NCBI RefSeq assembly: GCF_014203895.1
Contig: NZ_JACHJY010000009.1
Coordinates: 186,001 to 250,000 of the forward strand
Direction of reading: 5' to 3'
DNA from: Streptomyces nymphaeiformis
Lineage (GTDB): Bacteria > Actinomycetota > Actinomycetes > Streptomycetales > Streptomycetaceae
DNA: 64,000 nucleotides
Shown: positions 8,498 to 17,594 of the stretch, piece by piece
Position numbering within the stretch: the first letter of the stretch is position 1
How the letters are laid out: every line of letters starts with the position of its first letter
Notes under the pieces: model-generated
What the model saw: the letters and a program-made list of their open reading frames with translations, nothing else
What the model was told of the DNA's origin: nothing
Database searches by the model: none
Made by a program: the position numbers and the translations under genes

Positions 8498-9565
8498 TCA
8501 GCGGGCCGTCCGCGTGTGCACGTACTCGACGAGGCGGGTCAGGGCGTCGGGGTCCATCGCCGGCATGACGCCGTGGCCCAGGTTGAAGACGTGCCCCTCC
8601 AGGCCCTCGGCGGCGGCCAGGACCTCGTCGGTCTTCGCCTCCACGACCTCGGTCGAGGCGAACAGCACGGCCGGGTCCAGGTTGCCCTGGAGGGCCTTGC
8701 CGGGGCCGACGCGGCGGGCGGCCTCGTCGAGCGGAACGCGCCAGTCGACGCCGACGACGTCCGCGCCGGCCTCGCCCATGAGGCCGAGCAGCTCGCCCGT
8801 ACCCACGCCGAAGTGGATGCGCGGGACGCCGTAGCCGGCGACCGCGTCGAAGACCTTGGTGGAGGCCGGCATCACCGAGCGGCGGTAGTCGGCCGGGGCG
8901 AGGGCGCCGACCCAGGAGTCGAAGAGCTGCACGGCGGAGGCGCCGGCCTCGATCTGGACCTTGAGGAAGGTCGAGGTGATCTCGGCGAGGCGGTCGAGCA
9001 GGTCCGCCCAGAGCTGCGGGTCGCCGTACATGAGCGCCTTGGTGTGCTCGTGGCTGCGCGACGGGCCGCCCTCGACGAGGTAGCTCGCGAGGGTGAAGGG
9101 CGCGCCGGCGAAGCCGATGAGCGGGGTGTCGCCCAGCTCGGCGGTGAGCATGCCGATGGCCTCGGTGACGTAGTGGACGTCCTCGGGGGTGAGGTCGCGC
9201 AGCCGGGCCAGGTCGGCGCGGGTGCGGATCGGGTCGGCGACGACCGGACCGACGCCGGGCTTGATGTCGAGGTCGATGCCGATGGCCTTGAGCGGGACGA
9301 CGATGTCGCTGAAGTAGATCGCGGCGTCGACCTTGTGGCGGCGCACCGGCTGGAGCGTGATCTCGGTGACGAGCTCGGGCCGCATGCACGACTCGAGCAT
9401 CGGGATGCCCTCGCGGACCTTCAGGTACTCGGGGAGGGAGCGCCCGGCCTGTCGCATGAACCAGACGGGGGTGTGGGGCACCGGCTCGCGCCGGCACGCC
9501 TTGAGAAACGCGGAGTCGTACGTCCGCGACTGCTGCTTCTTCTGCTGGCCCTGCGGGCTGTCCAT
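8498..9565 (-). CDS. hemE: Uroporphyrinogen decarboxylase
   Basis: 355 aa from ATG 9565 (an in-frame GTG at 9574 would add three residues). HemE decarboxylates the four acetate side chains of uroporphyrinogen III to give coproporphyrinogen III, the substrate of hemG in this window. The signature [15 protein letters not shown] near residues 30-45 contains the conserved Arg pair, YFSDIVVPL carries the catalytic Asp, and [31 protein letters not shown] and FNLGHGVMP are all family blocks. Divergent from the DUF3000 gene; the two share about 100 nt of upstream DNA. Confidence 0.95.
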   Translation of the reverse strand: MDSPQGQQKKQQSRTYDSAFLKACRREPVPHTPVWFMRQAGRSLPEYLKVREGIPMLESCMRPELVTEITLQPVRRHKVDAAIYFSDIVVPLKAIGIDLDIKPGVGPVVADPIRTRADLARLRDLTPEDVHYVTEAIGMLTAELGDTPLIGFAGAPFTLASYLVEGGPSRSHEHTKALMYGDPQLWADLLDRLAEITSTFLKVQIEAGASAVQLFDSWVGALAPADYRRSVMPASTKVFDAVAGYGVPRIHFGVGTGELLGLMGEAGADVVGVDWRVPLDEAARRVGPGKALQGNLDPAVLFASTEVVEAKTDEVLAAAEGLEGHVFNLGHGVMPAMDPDALTRLVEYVHTRTAR

Positions 9566-9664
9566 GGCACTCACGCCCAGAATCTTCGCATGTGGCGGGA
9601 AGCCGCTCGTCCGGGCCGGGTGTCCTCCCTGCACGGAGGCCCCGTTCCGCCTACTCTTCCCCGC

Positions 9665-10357
9665 ATGGCTGCGGCTCAGGGACATTTTTCCGATCATTCC
9701 GACGGCGACCGAGGGAAGGACGAGACGGCGGACAGTACGGAGGCTAACCGGGTTCCGCCCGCGTTCCGGCGGGCGGTGGAGGCCTTGCGGTCGGCGAGGC
9801 CGCGGTCCGAGATCGAGATCGACCCGACCAGGCCGCCGCAGCGGCTCGCCCCGTACGCGTACGCGGTGGAGGCGGCCGTCGTCGAGGACGAGGAGGACCT
9901 GGCCGACGGGCGGCTCGTCCTGCTGCACGACCCGGACGGGCACGAGGCCTGGAAGGGCACGTTCCGCCTGGTGACCCTGATCCGGGCGGAGCTGGAACCG
10001 GAGATGGCGGCGGACCCGCTGCTGCCCGAGGTGTGCTGGTCCTGGCTGACCGGGGCGATGGAGGCGCGGGGCCTCGCGTACGGGGAGGCGAGCGGGACCG
10101 TGACGATGGCGGGCTCGCACTACTTCGGCGGTCTCGCGGACCGCAGGCCGGCGACGCAGATCGAGATCCGGGCGTCCTGGACCCCGCGCGAGGGCCTGGG
10201 CGGGGTGCCGGACACGGGGGCGCACCTGGCGGCCTGGTGCGACCTGCTCTGCCAGATCGCGGGGCTGCCGCCCGCGCCGGCGGATCCGGGGGCGGGCACG
10301 GTGACGGGCGCGGGAGTCGTCTCACTGCCCCAGCGCCGGGGGCCGCAGGGGGCCTGA
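9665..10357 (+). CDS. DUF3000 domain protein
   Basis: 230 aa. The block [26 protein letters not shown] followed by [44 protein letters not shown] and [16 protein letters not shown] is characteristic of DUF3000, an actinobacterial family of unknown function. No signal peptide or membrane segment. Its place between hemE and whiI is, as I recall, conserved in streptomycetes. ATG 9665 gives [15 protein letters not shown]. Confidence 0.85.
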   Translation: MAAAQGHFSDHSDGDRGKDETADSTEANRVPPAFRRAVEALRSARPRSEIEIDPTRPPQRLAPYAYAVEAAVVEDEEDLADGRLVLLHDPDGHEAWKGTFRLVTLIRAELEPEMAADPLLPEVCWSWLTGAMEARGLAYGEASGTVTMAGSHYFGGLADRRPATQIEIRASWTPREGLGGVPDTGAHLAAWCDLLCQIAGLPPAPADPGAGTVTGAGVVSLPQRRGPQGA

Positions 10358-10506
10358 GGAACGGGCTCGGCGAGGCCCGCGGGGGGCCCGTGAGCGGGGC
10401 TCGTTCGCGTCCCTCGTGGGGGTGACGGGGCGGGGGCCGCTCGTAGGATGATCGATCACGCGTCCGAATTGCCCTAATTGTTACTCACCAAATCGTGATC
10501 TTTCCC

Positions 10507-10534
10507 TAAAGGCGGGCGGCCCAGCTGCCGAAGG
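10507..10534 (+). promoter_or_regulatory. Candidate sigma-WhiG promoter of whiI
   Basis: TAAA at 10507-10510 and GCCGAAGG at 10527-10534, separated by 16 nt, match the WhiG/sigma-28 type consensus TAAA-N15-16-GCCGATAA. The elements are 88-115 nt upstream of the whiI GTG. whiI is known to depend on WhiG in S. coelicolor, which supports the reading. Confidence 0.6.
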
Positions 10535-10621
10535 AGTCAGTGACCCCTTCACAGCACGGGTTCGCCCCCGGCTTCTTCCCCGAGCCGGCTCCGTCCCGCA
10601 CCCTTCCCCCCAGGAGGCCTG

Positions 10622-11287
10622 GTGTCCGTTCTCCTCGAGCAGCCCGCAAGCCTGGTCGCCTACCGCCCGAACAAGCCGACGGCCATGGTCGTCGTGGCCG
10701 ACCCCCGCGTCCGCTCCACCGTCACCCGCCACCTGTGGGCCCTCGGAGTGCGCGACGTGATCGAGGCGTCGTCCATCGCGGAGGCCCGTCCCCGCGTCGG
10801 CAACCCGCGCGACATCTGCGTTGCCGACGTCCACCTGCCCGACGGCAGCGGCCTGACCCTGCTGTCCGAGACCCGCGCCGCGGGCTGGCCCAACGGCCTC
10901 GCCCTCTCGGCCGCCGACGACATCGGCGCCGTACGCAACGCCCTGGCGGGCGGCGTGAAGGGCTACGTCGTCACCGGCACCCGGACCAACATCGGTCACC
11001 CGACCCGCCCCGGCGCCGCCCCCATCGGCGCCGCGGCGGCCCGCCTCGGCCACCGCCGCCCCCCGGGTGCCCCGAGCCACCCGGGCGGCTACCGCGAGCT
11101 CTCCGGCCGTGAGGTCGAAGTGCTGCGGCTCGTCGCGGAGGGCCAGTCGAACAAGGCGATCGGCGTCTCCATGGGGCTCTCCGCCCTCACCGTCAAGAGC
11201 CACCTCGCCCGCATCGCCCGCAAGCTGGGCACCGGGGACCGCGCCGGCATGGTCGCGGTCGCCCTGCGGACGGGGATCATCCACTGA
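10622..11287 (+). CDS. whiI: Atypical orphan response regulator WhiI (sporulation)
   Basis: 221 aa, GTG 10622 after AGGAGG. N-terminal receiver-like domain (about 20-125) and C-terminal LuxR/FixJ helix-turn-helix (about 155-215, LSGREVEVLRLVAEGQSNKAIG then LTVKSHLARIARKLG). The receiver pocket is degenerate: only D27 remains of the usual acidic pair (VVVADPRVR), while D69 (VADVHLPDG) and K113 (GVKGYVV) are present. WhiI in S. coelicolor controls septation and spore maturation and acts with BldM. The neighbourhood hemE-DUF3000-whiI-rnd agrees with that identity. Phosphorylation is unlikely to follow the standard mechanism. No histidine kinase is nearby. Confidence 0.88.
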   Translation: MSVLLEQPASLVAYRPNKPTAMVVVADPRVRSTVTRHLWALGVRDVIEASSIAEARPRVGNPRDICVADVHLPDGSGLTLLSETRAAGWPNGLALSAADDIGAVRNALAGGVKGYVVTGTRTNIGHPTRPGAAPIGAAAARLGHRRPPGAPSHPGGYRELSGREVEVLRLVAEGQSNKAIGVSMGLSALTVKSHLARIARKLGTGDRAGMVAVALRTGIIH

Positions 11288-11307
11288 CGGCCGGTGGACA
11301 CGGGCCC

Positions 11308-11341
11308 GCGCCTGCCGACGGAACGTTCCGTCGGCAGGCGC
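11308..11341. terminator. 34-nt perfect palindrome between whiI and rnd
   Basis: GCGCCTGCCGACGGAAC followed directly by its reverse complement, 20 nt after the whiI stop. Probably terminates whiI; the symmetric AACGTT centre could also be a protein site. Confidence 0.65.
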
Positions 11342-11367
11342 TTGCCGTCGACCGATACCCTTGACAC

Positions 11368-12651
11368 GTGACCGACGCCCAAGAGACCGCAGCAGACACA
11401 GCACTGCGCACCACCGGGGGCGGCCCCCCGGACGACGATGTCCCTGCGAATGGGCTTCCGATCCCGTTGCTGGAGCCCCGCGAGGGGATCCCCCCCGTCG
11501 TCGAGACCGACGAGGCCCTCGCCACGGTGATCGCCGCGTTCGCCGCCGGAAGCGGTCCCGTGGCCGTGGACGCCGAGCGCGCCTCCGGCTACCGCTACGG
11601 CCAGCGCGCCTATCTCGTCCAGCTCCGCCGCGAGGGCGCGGGCTCCGCGCTCATCGACCCCGTCGGCTGTCCCGACCTGTCGGGGCTCGGCGAGGCGCTC
11701 ACCGGGACCGAGTGGATCCTGCACGCCGCGACCCAGGACCTCCCGTGCCTGCGCGACATAGGCATGTTCCCCACCTCGCTCTTCGACACCGAGCTGGCCG
11801 GTCGCCTCGCGGGCTTCCCGCGGGTCGGCCTCGGCGCGATGGTCGAGTCCGTCCTCGGCTACGCCCTGGAGAAGGGCCACTCCGCGGTGGACTGGTCGAC
11901 CCGCCCGCTGCCCGATCCGTGGCTGCGGTACGCGGCGCTCGACGTGGAGCTCCTCGTCGACCTGCGCGACGCGCTGGAGAAGGAGCTCGACCGACAGGGC
12001 AAGCTGGAGTGGGCCCACCAGGAGTTCGACGCGATCGCCGCGGCCCCGCCGGCCCCGCCGCGCAAGGACCCGTGGCGCCGCACCTCCGGCATGCACAAGG
12101 TGCGCCGCCGCCGTCAGATGGCGGTCGTACGGGAGCTGTGGACGGCCCGTGACAAGGTCGCCCAGCGGCGCGACGTCTCCCCCGGCAAGGTGCTGAGCGA
12201 CGCGGCGATCGTGGAGGCGGCGCTCGCGGTCCCCCTGAACGTGGGCGCGCTCACCGCGCTGCCCGGTTTCGGCAACCGCATGGGCCGCCGCCAGCTGGAG
12301 CAGTGGCAGGCCGCGGTGGACCGCGCCAGGGCCCTCCCGGAGAGCGAGCTTCCCCAGCCGGGCCAGCAGGTCGCGGGCCCGCCCCCGCCGCGCGCCTGGG
12401 CGGACAAGGACCCGGTCGCCGCGGCCCGCCTCGCGGCGGCCCGCACGGCGGTCTCGGCGCGCGCGGAGGAGCTGCACCTCCCCCAGGAGAACCTGATCAC
12501 TCCGGACACCGTGCGCCGGGTCTGCTGGGAGCCGCCGGCCCCGGGCACCCCGGACGCGGTCGCGGCCGCGCTGAGCGGCTACGGCGCCCGCCCGTGGCAG
12601 GTCGACCTGGTGACCCCGCTCCTCGTGAAGGCGCTGACGGCGAAGGCGTGA
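11368..12651 (+). CDS. rnd: Ribonuclease D-type 3'-5' exonuclease with HRDC domain
   Basis: 427 aa from GTG 11368. The DEDD exonuclease domain (about 40-220) shows motif I VAVDAERASGYRYGQRAYLVQL, motif II ILHAATQDLPCLRDI and motif III RPLPDPWLRYAALDVELLVDL, carrying the metal-binding acids. An HRDC nucleic-acid-binding domain follows at about 245-320 (VVRELWTARDKVAQRRDVSPGK, then LPGFGNRMGRRQLEQW). The remaining C-terminal part resembles the helical extension seen in actinobacterial RNase D. Likely acts in RNA 3' trimming in the cytoplasm. Starts 80 nt after whiI with a hairpin in between. Confidence 0.9.
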   Translation: MTDAQETAADTALRTTGGGPPDDDVPANGLPIPLLEPREGIPPVVETDEALATVIAAFAAGSGPVAVDAERASGYRYGQRAYLVQLRREGAGSALIDPVGCPDLSGLGEALTGTEWILHAATQDLPCLRDIGMFPTSLFDTELAGRLAGFPRVGLGAMVESVLGYALEKGHSAVDWSTRPLPDPWLRYAALDVELLVDLRDALEKELDRQGKLEWAHQEFDAIAAAPPAPPRKDPWRRTSGMHKVRRRRQMAVVRELWTARDKVAQRRDVSPGKVLSDAAIVEAALAVPLNVGALTALPGFGNRMGRRQLEQWQAAVDRARALPESELPQPGQQVAGPPPPRAWADKDPVAAARLAAARTAVSARAEELHLPQENLITPDTVRRVCWEPPAPGTPDAVAAALSGYGARPWQVDLVTPLLVKALTAKA

Positions 12652-12658
12652 CCCCGTC

Positions 12659-12700
12659 GGCGGAGCCCCCGGCGCCTCTTCGTGCGCCGGGGGCTCCGCC
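12659..12700. terminator. Bidirectional hairpin after rnd
   Basis: 17-bp perfect stem (GGCGGAGCCCCCGGCGC with its complement) and 8-nt loop, between the convergent rnd and alpha/beta-hydrolase genes. Confidence 0.8.
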
Positions 12701-12717
12701 GTGTCCGGGGACGGGTC

Positions 12718-13842
12718 CTACGGGGCCGGGCTGAGGTTGCCGTCGACGTCCATGTCGAAGACGCCGTGGGTCTTGCCGTCGACCTTGAGCTGCTTGAGCC
12801 AGTGCTTCGAGAGCTCGTGCACGTTCCCGTGCTGCTTCTCCCACGGCACGGAATGCCCGGCGCAGGCCAGCTTGACCATCAGCTTGTGGGCGCCCGCGAC
12901 GGAGTCGTACAGCGCGGGGACCGAGAAGTTGAGTTCCGGGTTGGGGCTGGGAGGTTTCGTGTTCGCCTGCTTGTCGTACTCCCCGTACACGAGCAGTACG
13001 GGCACGCTGCCGCCGAGCACCCCGCCCTGCGCCGCGGTGGTCTCGTTCCATCCCCACCGGACGAAGTTCCTGTACCGGTTGAGCCCGTCGTAGTCCCCCC
13101 AGACGCTGCCGACCGGATCGCTCTTCTGCATCGCGTCCCAGACCACGTCGACGATGCCGTCCTCACGCTGGCCGTCGCAGTGCAGTTCGCCCGCCCAGCC
13201 GTCGCGCAGCCCCTTCTTCGTGCTGAGGAAGGTCGGGAAGCCCGGCTGCGGCAGCGTGGCCGGCGGGTTCGAGGTGCCCTTGGGCGGGAAGATCGGCGCC
13301 AGCAGGAACAGGCTCTCGACCTTGTCGGGGTTCTTGACCGCGTAGGGTCCCATCCAGAACGCGGCGGCGGACCAGCCGATGAACGCGATCTTCTCCACCT
13401 CGCACAGCTTGCGGATGAACTCCACGACGGTGTGCAGCTCGTCCCAGTCGCTGTACGAGTTGTTCAGCTGGTACGGGTAGTGCGGCGGACCCGGGACGAA
13501 TCCCGGTGGCCTCGGCGTCAGCAGGTTCTGCTGGGCGGGGTTGACGTTGCGGGGGTCGTCCATCTCGGGTCGCGCCGAGAGGCCGGAGCCCTGGAGGTCC
13601 ATCATGAAGACGTCGTAGCCGGCCTGCGCCAGCACCCCGGCCCAGCTGTACGTCTTGTACCGGAGGTCGAAGCCCGGGAGCACCGGGATGCTCCGGCCGT
13701 GGAGCATGAGGACCGGCCTGCGCTTCTGTCCGGGGGGCGTGCCGTTGCGCTCCCGTACGAAGAGCTCGACCTCCTCGTCCTTGTTCGCGGGGACCGTGGA
13801 CGTGTGCCAGACCCAGTGATCGGTGGTGATGACCTTCGCCAT
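12718..13842 (-). CDS. Alpha/beta-hydrolase fold protein
   Basis: 374 aa, ATG 13842 (MAKVITTDHWVWHTS). An oxyanion-side motif RRPVLMLHGRSIPVLPGFDL and YDVFMMDLQGSGLSARP precede the nucleophile elbow IAFIGWSAAAFWMG, which reads G-W-S-A-A rather than the usual G-x-S-x-G. A candidate acid is in LLVYGEYDKQ and a candidate His in LACAGHSVPWEKQH. No signal peptide, so cytoplasmic. Substrate unknown; likely an esterase or related hydrolase. Convergent with rnd and divergent from fadA. Confidence 0.78.
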   Translation of the reverse strand: MAKVITTDHWVWHTSTVPANKDEEVELFVRERNGTPPGQKRRPVLMLHGRSIPVLPGFDLRYKTYSWAGVLAQAGYDVFMMDLQGSGLSARPEMDDPRNVNPAQQNLLTPRPPGFVPGPPHYPYQLNNSYSDWDELHTVVEFIRKLCEVEKIAFIGWSAAAFWMGPYAVKNPDKVESLFLLAPIFPPKGTSNPPATLPQPGFPTFLSTKKGLRDGWAGELHCDGQREDGIVDVVWDAMQKSDPVGSVWGDYDGLNRYRNFVRWGWNETTAAQGGVLGGSVPVLLVYGEYDKQANTKPPSPNPELNFSVPALYDSVAGAHKLMVKLACAGHSVPWEKQHGNVHELSKHWLKQLKVDGKTHGVFDMDVDGNLSPAP

Positions 13843-14046
13843 GGGAATCCGTTCCGTGCGGGGGTCCGGGGCCGCGCGGCCCCGGCCCGGCCAGCGTGTT
13901 CCTGGCGGGGAGCGGCCGCCACGGCAGGGCCGCCGCCCTGGGCCCATCGGGTTGCGGGTCCGTCCCAACGGAGGGGCGCGCGGAGGGGGCGCGCGCGGTG
14001 GTGTGGGATGTGACCTTCGCCGCTTGGCCCTCAGGGGGTGGGCAGC

Positions 14047-14061
14047 CTGGTTACCCGCAAG
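14047..14061. promoter_or_regulatory. Possible operator upstream of fadA
   Basis: TTACCCGCAAGTAGC is an imperfect TAC-N6-GTA inverted repeat about 80 nt before the fadA start, of the kind bound by TetR-family lipid-catabolism repressors. Weak evidence only. The 297-nt divergent gap 13843-14139 shows no gene. Confidence 0.25.
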
Positions 14062-14139
14062 TAGCATGGGGGGAGCAAGCGCACGCTTAGCCGTGGGCCG
14101 CAGCAGCAGTGCCATCCCGCACCCTGGAGGAGAGCCATC

Positions 14140-15354
14140 GTGCCTCGTACCGTCAGGGACGTCGTCTTCGTCGACGGCGTCCGCACCCCGTTCGGCAAGG
14201 CGGGCCCGAAGGGCATCTACCACGAGACCCGCGCCGACGACCTCGTCGTGAAGGCCATCCGGGAGCTGCTGCGCCGCAACCCGGCCCTCGACCCGGCGAA
14301 GATCGACGAGGTCGCCATCGCCGCGACCACGCAGATCGGCGACCAGGGCCTGACCCTCGGCCGCACGGCGGGCATCCTCGCCGGCCTGCCGCAGTCGGTC
14401 CCGGGCTACTCCATCGACCGCATGTGCGCCGGCGCGCTGACCGCCGTGACGACGACGGCCGGTTCGATCGCCTTCGGCGCGTACGACGCCGTCATCGCCG
14501 GTGGCGTCGAGCACATGGGCCGCCACCCCATGGGCGAGGGCGTCGACCCGAACCCGCGGTTCGTCAGCGAGAAGCTGGTCGACGAGTCCGCCCTCTTCAT
14601 GGGCATGACCGCCGAGAACCTGCACGACCGCTACCCGAGCATCACCAAGCAGCGCGCCGACGAGTACGCCGTGCGCTCGCAGGAGAAGGCCGCCAAGGCG
14701 TACGCCGACGGCAAGATCCAGCAGGACCTGGTGCCGATCTCGGTCCGCCGCACCGACGCCTCCACCGGCGAGACCGGCTGGGGCCTGGTCACCGCCGACG
14801 AGCCGATGCGCCCGGGCACCACGCTGGAGTCGCTGGCGAACCTGAAGACGCCGTTCCGCGTCCACGGCAACGTCACCGCGGGCAACGCGGCCGGCCTGAA
14901 CGACGGCGCCACCGCCTCGATCATCGCCTCCGAGGACTTCGCCCGCGAGAACAACCTCCCGGTCAAGATGCGCCTCGTCTCGTACGCCTTCGCCGGCGTC
15001 GAGCCGGAGGTCATGGGCTACGGCCCGATCCCGGCCACCGAGAAGGCCCTCGCCCAGGCCGGCCTGTCCATCGAGGACATCGGCCTCTTCGAGATCAACG
15101 AGGCCTTCGCGGTCCAGGTCCTCGCGTTCCTGGAGCACTACGGCATCGCCGACGACGACGCGCGCGTCAACCAGTACGGCGGCGCCATCGCCTACGGCCA
15201 CCCGCTCGCCTCCTCCGGCGTCCGTCTGATGACGCAGCTGGCCCGCCAGTTCGAGGAGAACCCGCAGGTCCGCTACGGCCTCAACACCATGTGCGTCGGC
15301 TTCGGCATGGGCGCGACGGTCATCTGGGAGAACCCCCACTGGGAGGGCAAGTGA
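14140..15354 (+). CDS. fadA: Acetyl-CoA C-acyltransferase (thiolase), FadA-type
   Basis: 404 aa from GTG 14140, preceded by GGAGGAG. Thiolase II catalyses the CoA-dependent cleavage of 3-ketoacyl-CoA in beta-oxidation. Catalytic residues are visible: nucleophile C96 in SIDRMCAGALTAV, the His of GGAIAYGHPLASSGVR and the second Cys of NTMCVGFGMGA. The TGA stop overlaps the GTG of fadB (GTGA), so the two are translationally coupled and probably form the trifunctional complex. Confidence 0.94.
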   Translation: MPRTVRDVVFVDGVRTPFGKAGPKGIYHETRADDLVVKAIRELLRRNPALDPAKIDEVAIAATTQIGDQGLTLGRTAGILAGLPQSVPGYSIDRMCAGALTAVTTTAGSIAFGAYDAVIAGGVEHMGRHPMGEGVDPNPRFVSEKLVDESALFMGMTAENLHDRYPSITKQRADEYAVRSQEKAAKAYADGKIQQDLVPISVRRTDASTGETGWGLVTADEPMRPGTTLESLANLKTPFRVHGNVTAGNAAGLNDGATASIIASEDFARENNLPVKMRLVSYAFAGVEPEVMGYGPIPATEKALAQAGLSIEDIGLFEINEAFAVQVLAFLEHYGIADDDARVNQYGGAIAYGHPLASSGVRLMTQLARQFEENPQVRYGLNTMCVGFGMGATVIWENPHWEGK

Positions 15355-17489
15355 GCACCACCGCCGAGCTTCTGAAGGGCGCCGCCGAGCTCTTCCCGGA
15401 CGAGGTCGTCACCTCGGCCCACGTACGGCACTTCGAACTCCCCGCGGGTGCGGGCCGGTTCGCGCTGATCACGCTGGACAACGGCTTCGACCACACCAAG
15501 CCGACCACCTTCGGCCCGCAGTCCCTCGCCAACCTGAACACGGCGATCGACCAGGTCGAGGCCGAGGCCGCGAACGGTGAGATCGTCGGCGTCGGCATCA
15601 CCGGCAAGCCGTTCATCTTCGCCGTCGGCGCCGACCTCAAGGGCGTCGAGCTGCTGAAGAAGCACGACGAGGCGCTCGCCATCGGCAAGGGCGGCCACGA
15701 CGTCTTCAAGCGTCTGTCCGCGCTCGCCGTGCCGACCTTCGCGTACTACAACGGCGCGGCCATGGGCGGCGGCGTCGAGGTCGGTCTGCACTGCACCTAC
15801 CGCACCGTGTCGAAGGCCCTCCCGGCCTTCTCGCTGCCCGAGGTCTTCCTCGGTCTCGTCCCGGGCTGGGGCGGCTGCGCGATCCTGCCGAACCTGATCG
15901 GCGCCGAGAAGGCCGTCTCGGTCATCATCGAGAACAGCCTCAACCAGAACCGCCAGCTCAAGGGCAAGCAGGTCTTCGAGCTCGGCATCGCCGACGCCCT
16001 CTTCGAGGGCGCCGACTTCCTGGAGCAGTCCCTCCTCTGGACCGCGTCCGTCCTCAAGGGCGACGTCTCCGTGGACCGCCCCGAGATCGACCGCGGCGAG
16101 GCCTGGGACCAGGCCGTCGCCAAGGGCCGTCTCGTCGCCGACTCCAAGGTGCACGGCGCCGCCCCCGCCGCCTACCGCGCCCTCGACATCATCGAGGCCG
16201 CCAAGGACGGCGACCTGCAGAAGGGCTTCGACGCCGAGGACCAGGCCCTCGCCGACCTGATCATGGGCGGCGAGCTGCGCTCCGGCATCTACGCCTTCAA
16301 CCTGGTGCAGAAGCGCGGCAAGCGCCCCGCCGGCGCCCCGGACAAGTCGCTGGCCCGCCCGATCACCAAGGTCGGCGTCGTCGGCGCCGGTCTGATGGCC
16401 TCCCAGCTGGCCCTGCTCTTCCTGCGCCGCCTCGAGGTGCCGGTCGTCCTGACCGACATCGACCAGGAGCGCGTCGACAAGGGCGTGGGCTACGTCCACG
16501 GCGAGATCGAGAAGCTGCTCGGCAAGGGCCGCATCAACCAGGACAAGGCCAACCGTCTCAAGGGCCTGGTCTCCGGTGTCCTCGACAAGGCCGAGGGCTT
16601 CGCGGACGCGGACTTCATCATCGAGGCCGTGTTCGAGGAGATGTCCGTCAAGCAGAAGGTGTTCGCGGAGGTCGAGGCGGTCGCCCCGGCGCACGCGATC
16701 CTCGCCACCAACACCTCCTCGCTGTCCGTCTCGGAGATGGCCTCCAAGCTCCAGCACCCGGAGCGCGTGGTCGGCTTCCACTTCTTCAACCCGGTCGCGA
16801 TCCTCCCGCTCCTGGAGATCGTCCGCGGCGAGAAGACGGACGACGCCTCCCTGGCCACCGCGTTCGGCGTCGCCAAGAAGCTGAAGAAGACCGCGGTCCT
16901 CACCAAGGACGCCCCGGCGTTCGTCGTGAACCGCATCCTCACCCGCTTCATGGGCGAGATCCAGAACATCATCGACGAGGGCACCCCGGTGGCCGTGGCG
17001 GAGAAGGCGGTCGAGCCGCTCGGCCTGCCGATGTCGCCGCTGGTCCTCCTGGAGCTCGTCGGCCCGGCCATCGGTCTGCACGTCTCCGAGACCCTGAACC
17101 GCTCCTTCCCCGAGCGCTTCACGGTCTCCCCCAACCTGAAGGCCGTCGTCGAGGCCGGCAAGCGCGGCTTCTACGTCTACAACGCGGAGAACGGCTTCAA
17201 GCCGGAGCTCGACCCCGAGGTCGCCGCGCTCCTGAAGCAGGGCGACGTCGTCCTGACCGAGGAGCAGGCCCGCGACCGCGTCCTGGACGCGGTGGCGCAG
17301 GAGATCGGCCTGATGCTGGAGGAGGGTGTCGTCGCCGAGGCGCAGGACATCGACCTCTGCCTGATCACCGGTGCGGGCTGGCCCTTCCACCTGGGCGGCA
17401 TCACGCCGTACCTGGACCGTGAGGGCGTCTCCGAGCGCGTCAACGGCAAGCGTTTCCTCGCCCAGGGCGTGGCGAGCGTCCCGGCGTAA
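15351..17489 (+). CDS. fadB: Fatty-acid oxidation complex alpha subunit (enoyl-CoA hydratase / 3-hydroxyacyl-CoA dehydrogenase)
   Basis: 712 aa. Residues about 25-330 form a crotonase-type enoyl-CoA hydratase domain (FIFAVGADLKGVELL, YYNGAAMGGGVEVGLHC, SLPEVFLGLVPGWGG with the second catalytic Glu). Residues about 340-530 are the NAD-binding dehydrogenase domain (KVGVVGAGLMASQLA, then LATNTSSLSVSEMA and ERVVGFHFFNPVAILPLLEIV with the catalytic His), followed by C-terminal dehydrogenase helices (about 530-700). It carries two consecutive beta-oxidation steps and works with fadA upstream. GTG 15351 overlaps the fadA stop. Confidence 0.94.
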   Translation: MSTTAELLKGAAELFPDEVVTSAHVRHFELPAGAGRFALITLDNGFDHTKPTTFGPQSLANLNTAIDQVEAEAANGEIVGVGITGKPFIFAVGADLKGVELLKKHDEALAIGKGGHDVFKRLSALAVPTFAYYNGAAMGGGVEVGLHCTYRTVSKALPAFSLPEVFLGLVPGWGGCAILPNLIGAEKAVSVIIENSLNQNRQLKGKQVFELGIADALFEGADFLEQSLLWTASVLKGDVSVDRPEIDRGEAWDQAVAKGRLVADSKVHGAAPAAYRALDIIEAAKDGDLQKGFDAEDQALADLIMGGELRSGIYAFNLVQKRGKRPAGAPDKSLARPITKVGVVGAGLMASQLALLFLRRLEVPVVLTDIDQERVDKGVGYVHGEIEKLLGKGRINQDKANRLKGLVSGVLDKAEGFADADFIIEAVFEEMSVKQKVFAEVEAVAPAHAILATNTSSLSVSEMASKLQHPERVVGFHFFNPVAILPLLEIVRGEKTDDASLATAFGVAKKLKKTAVLTKDAPAFVVNRILTRFMGEIQNIIDEGTPVAVAEKAVEPLGLPMSPLVLLELVGPAIGLHVSETLNRSFPERFTVSPNLKAVVEAGKRGFYVYNAENGFKPELDPEVAALLKQGDVVLTEEQARDRVLDAVAQEIGLMLEEGVVAEAQDIDLCLITGAGWPFHLGGITPYLDREGVSERVNGKRFLAQGVASVPA

Positions 17490-17503
17490 CGCCTCATGCG
17501 AAA

Positions 17504-17533
17504 GGCCCCGGCACCTTCCCAGGTGCCGGGGCC
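17504..17533. terminator. Hairpin after fadB
   Basis: 13-bp perfect stem (GGCCCCGGCACCT with its complement), 4-nt loop, 15 nt after the fadB stop and upstream of a T-rich CTCTTCGTG; it also faces the convergent gene at 17595. Confidence 0.8.
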
Positions 17534-17594
17534 TCTTCGTGTACGGGGCGAGGCCTTTCGCGTCCGCGGCGGGGCCTTGTGTGCCGGGCCGGGC

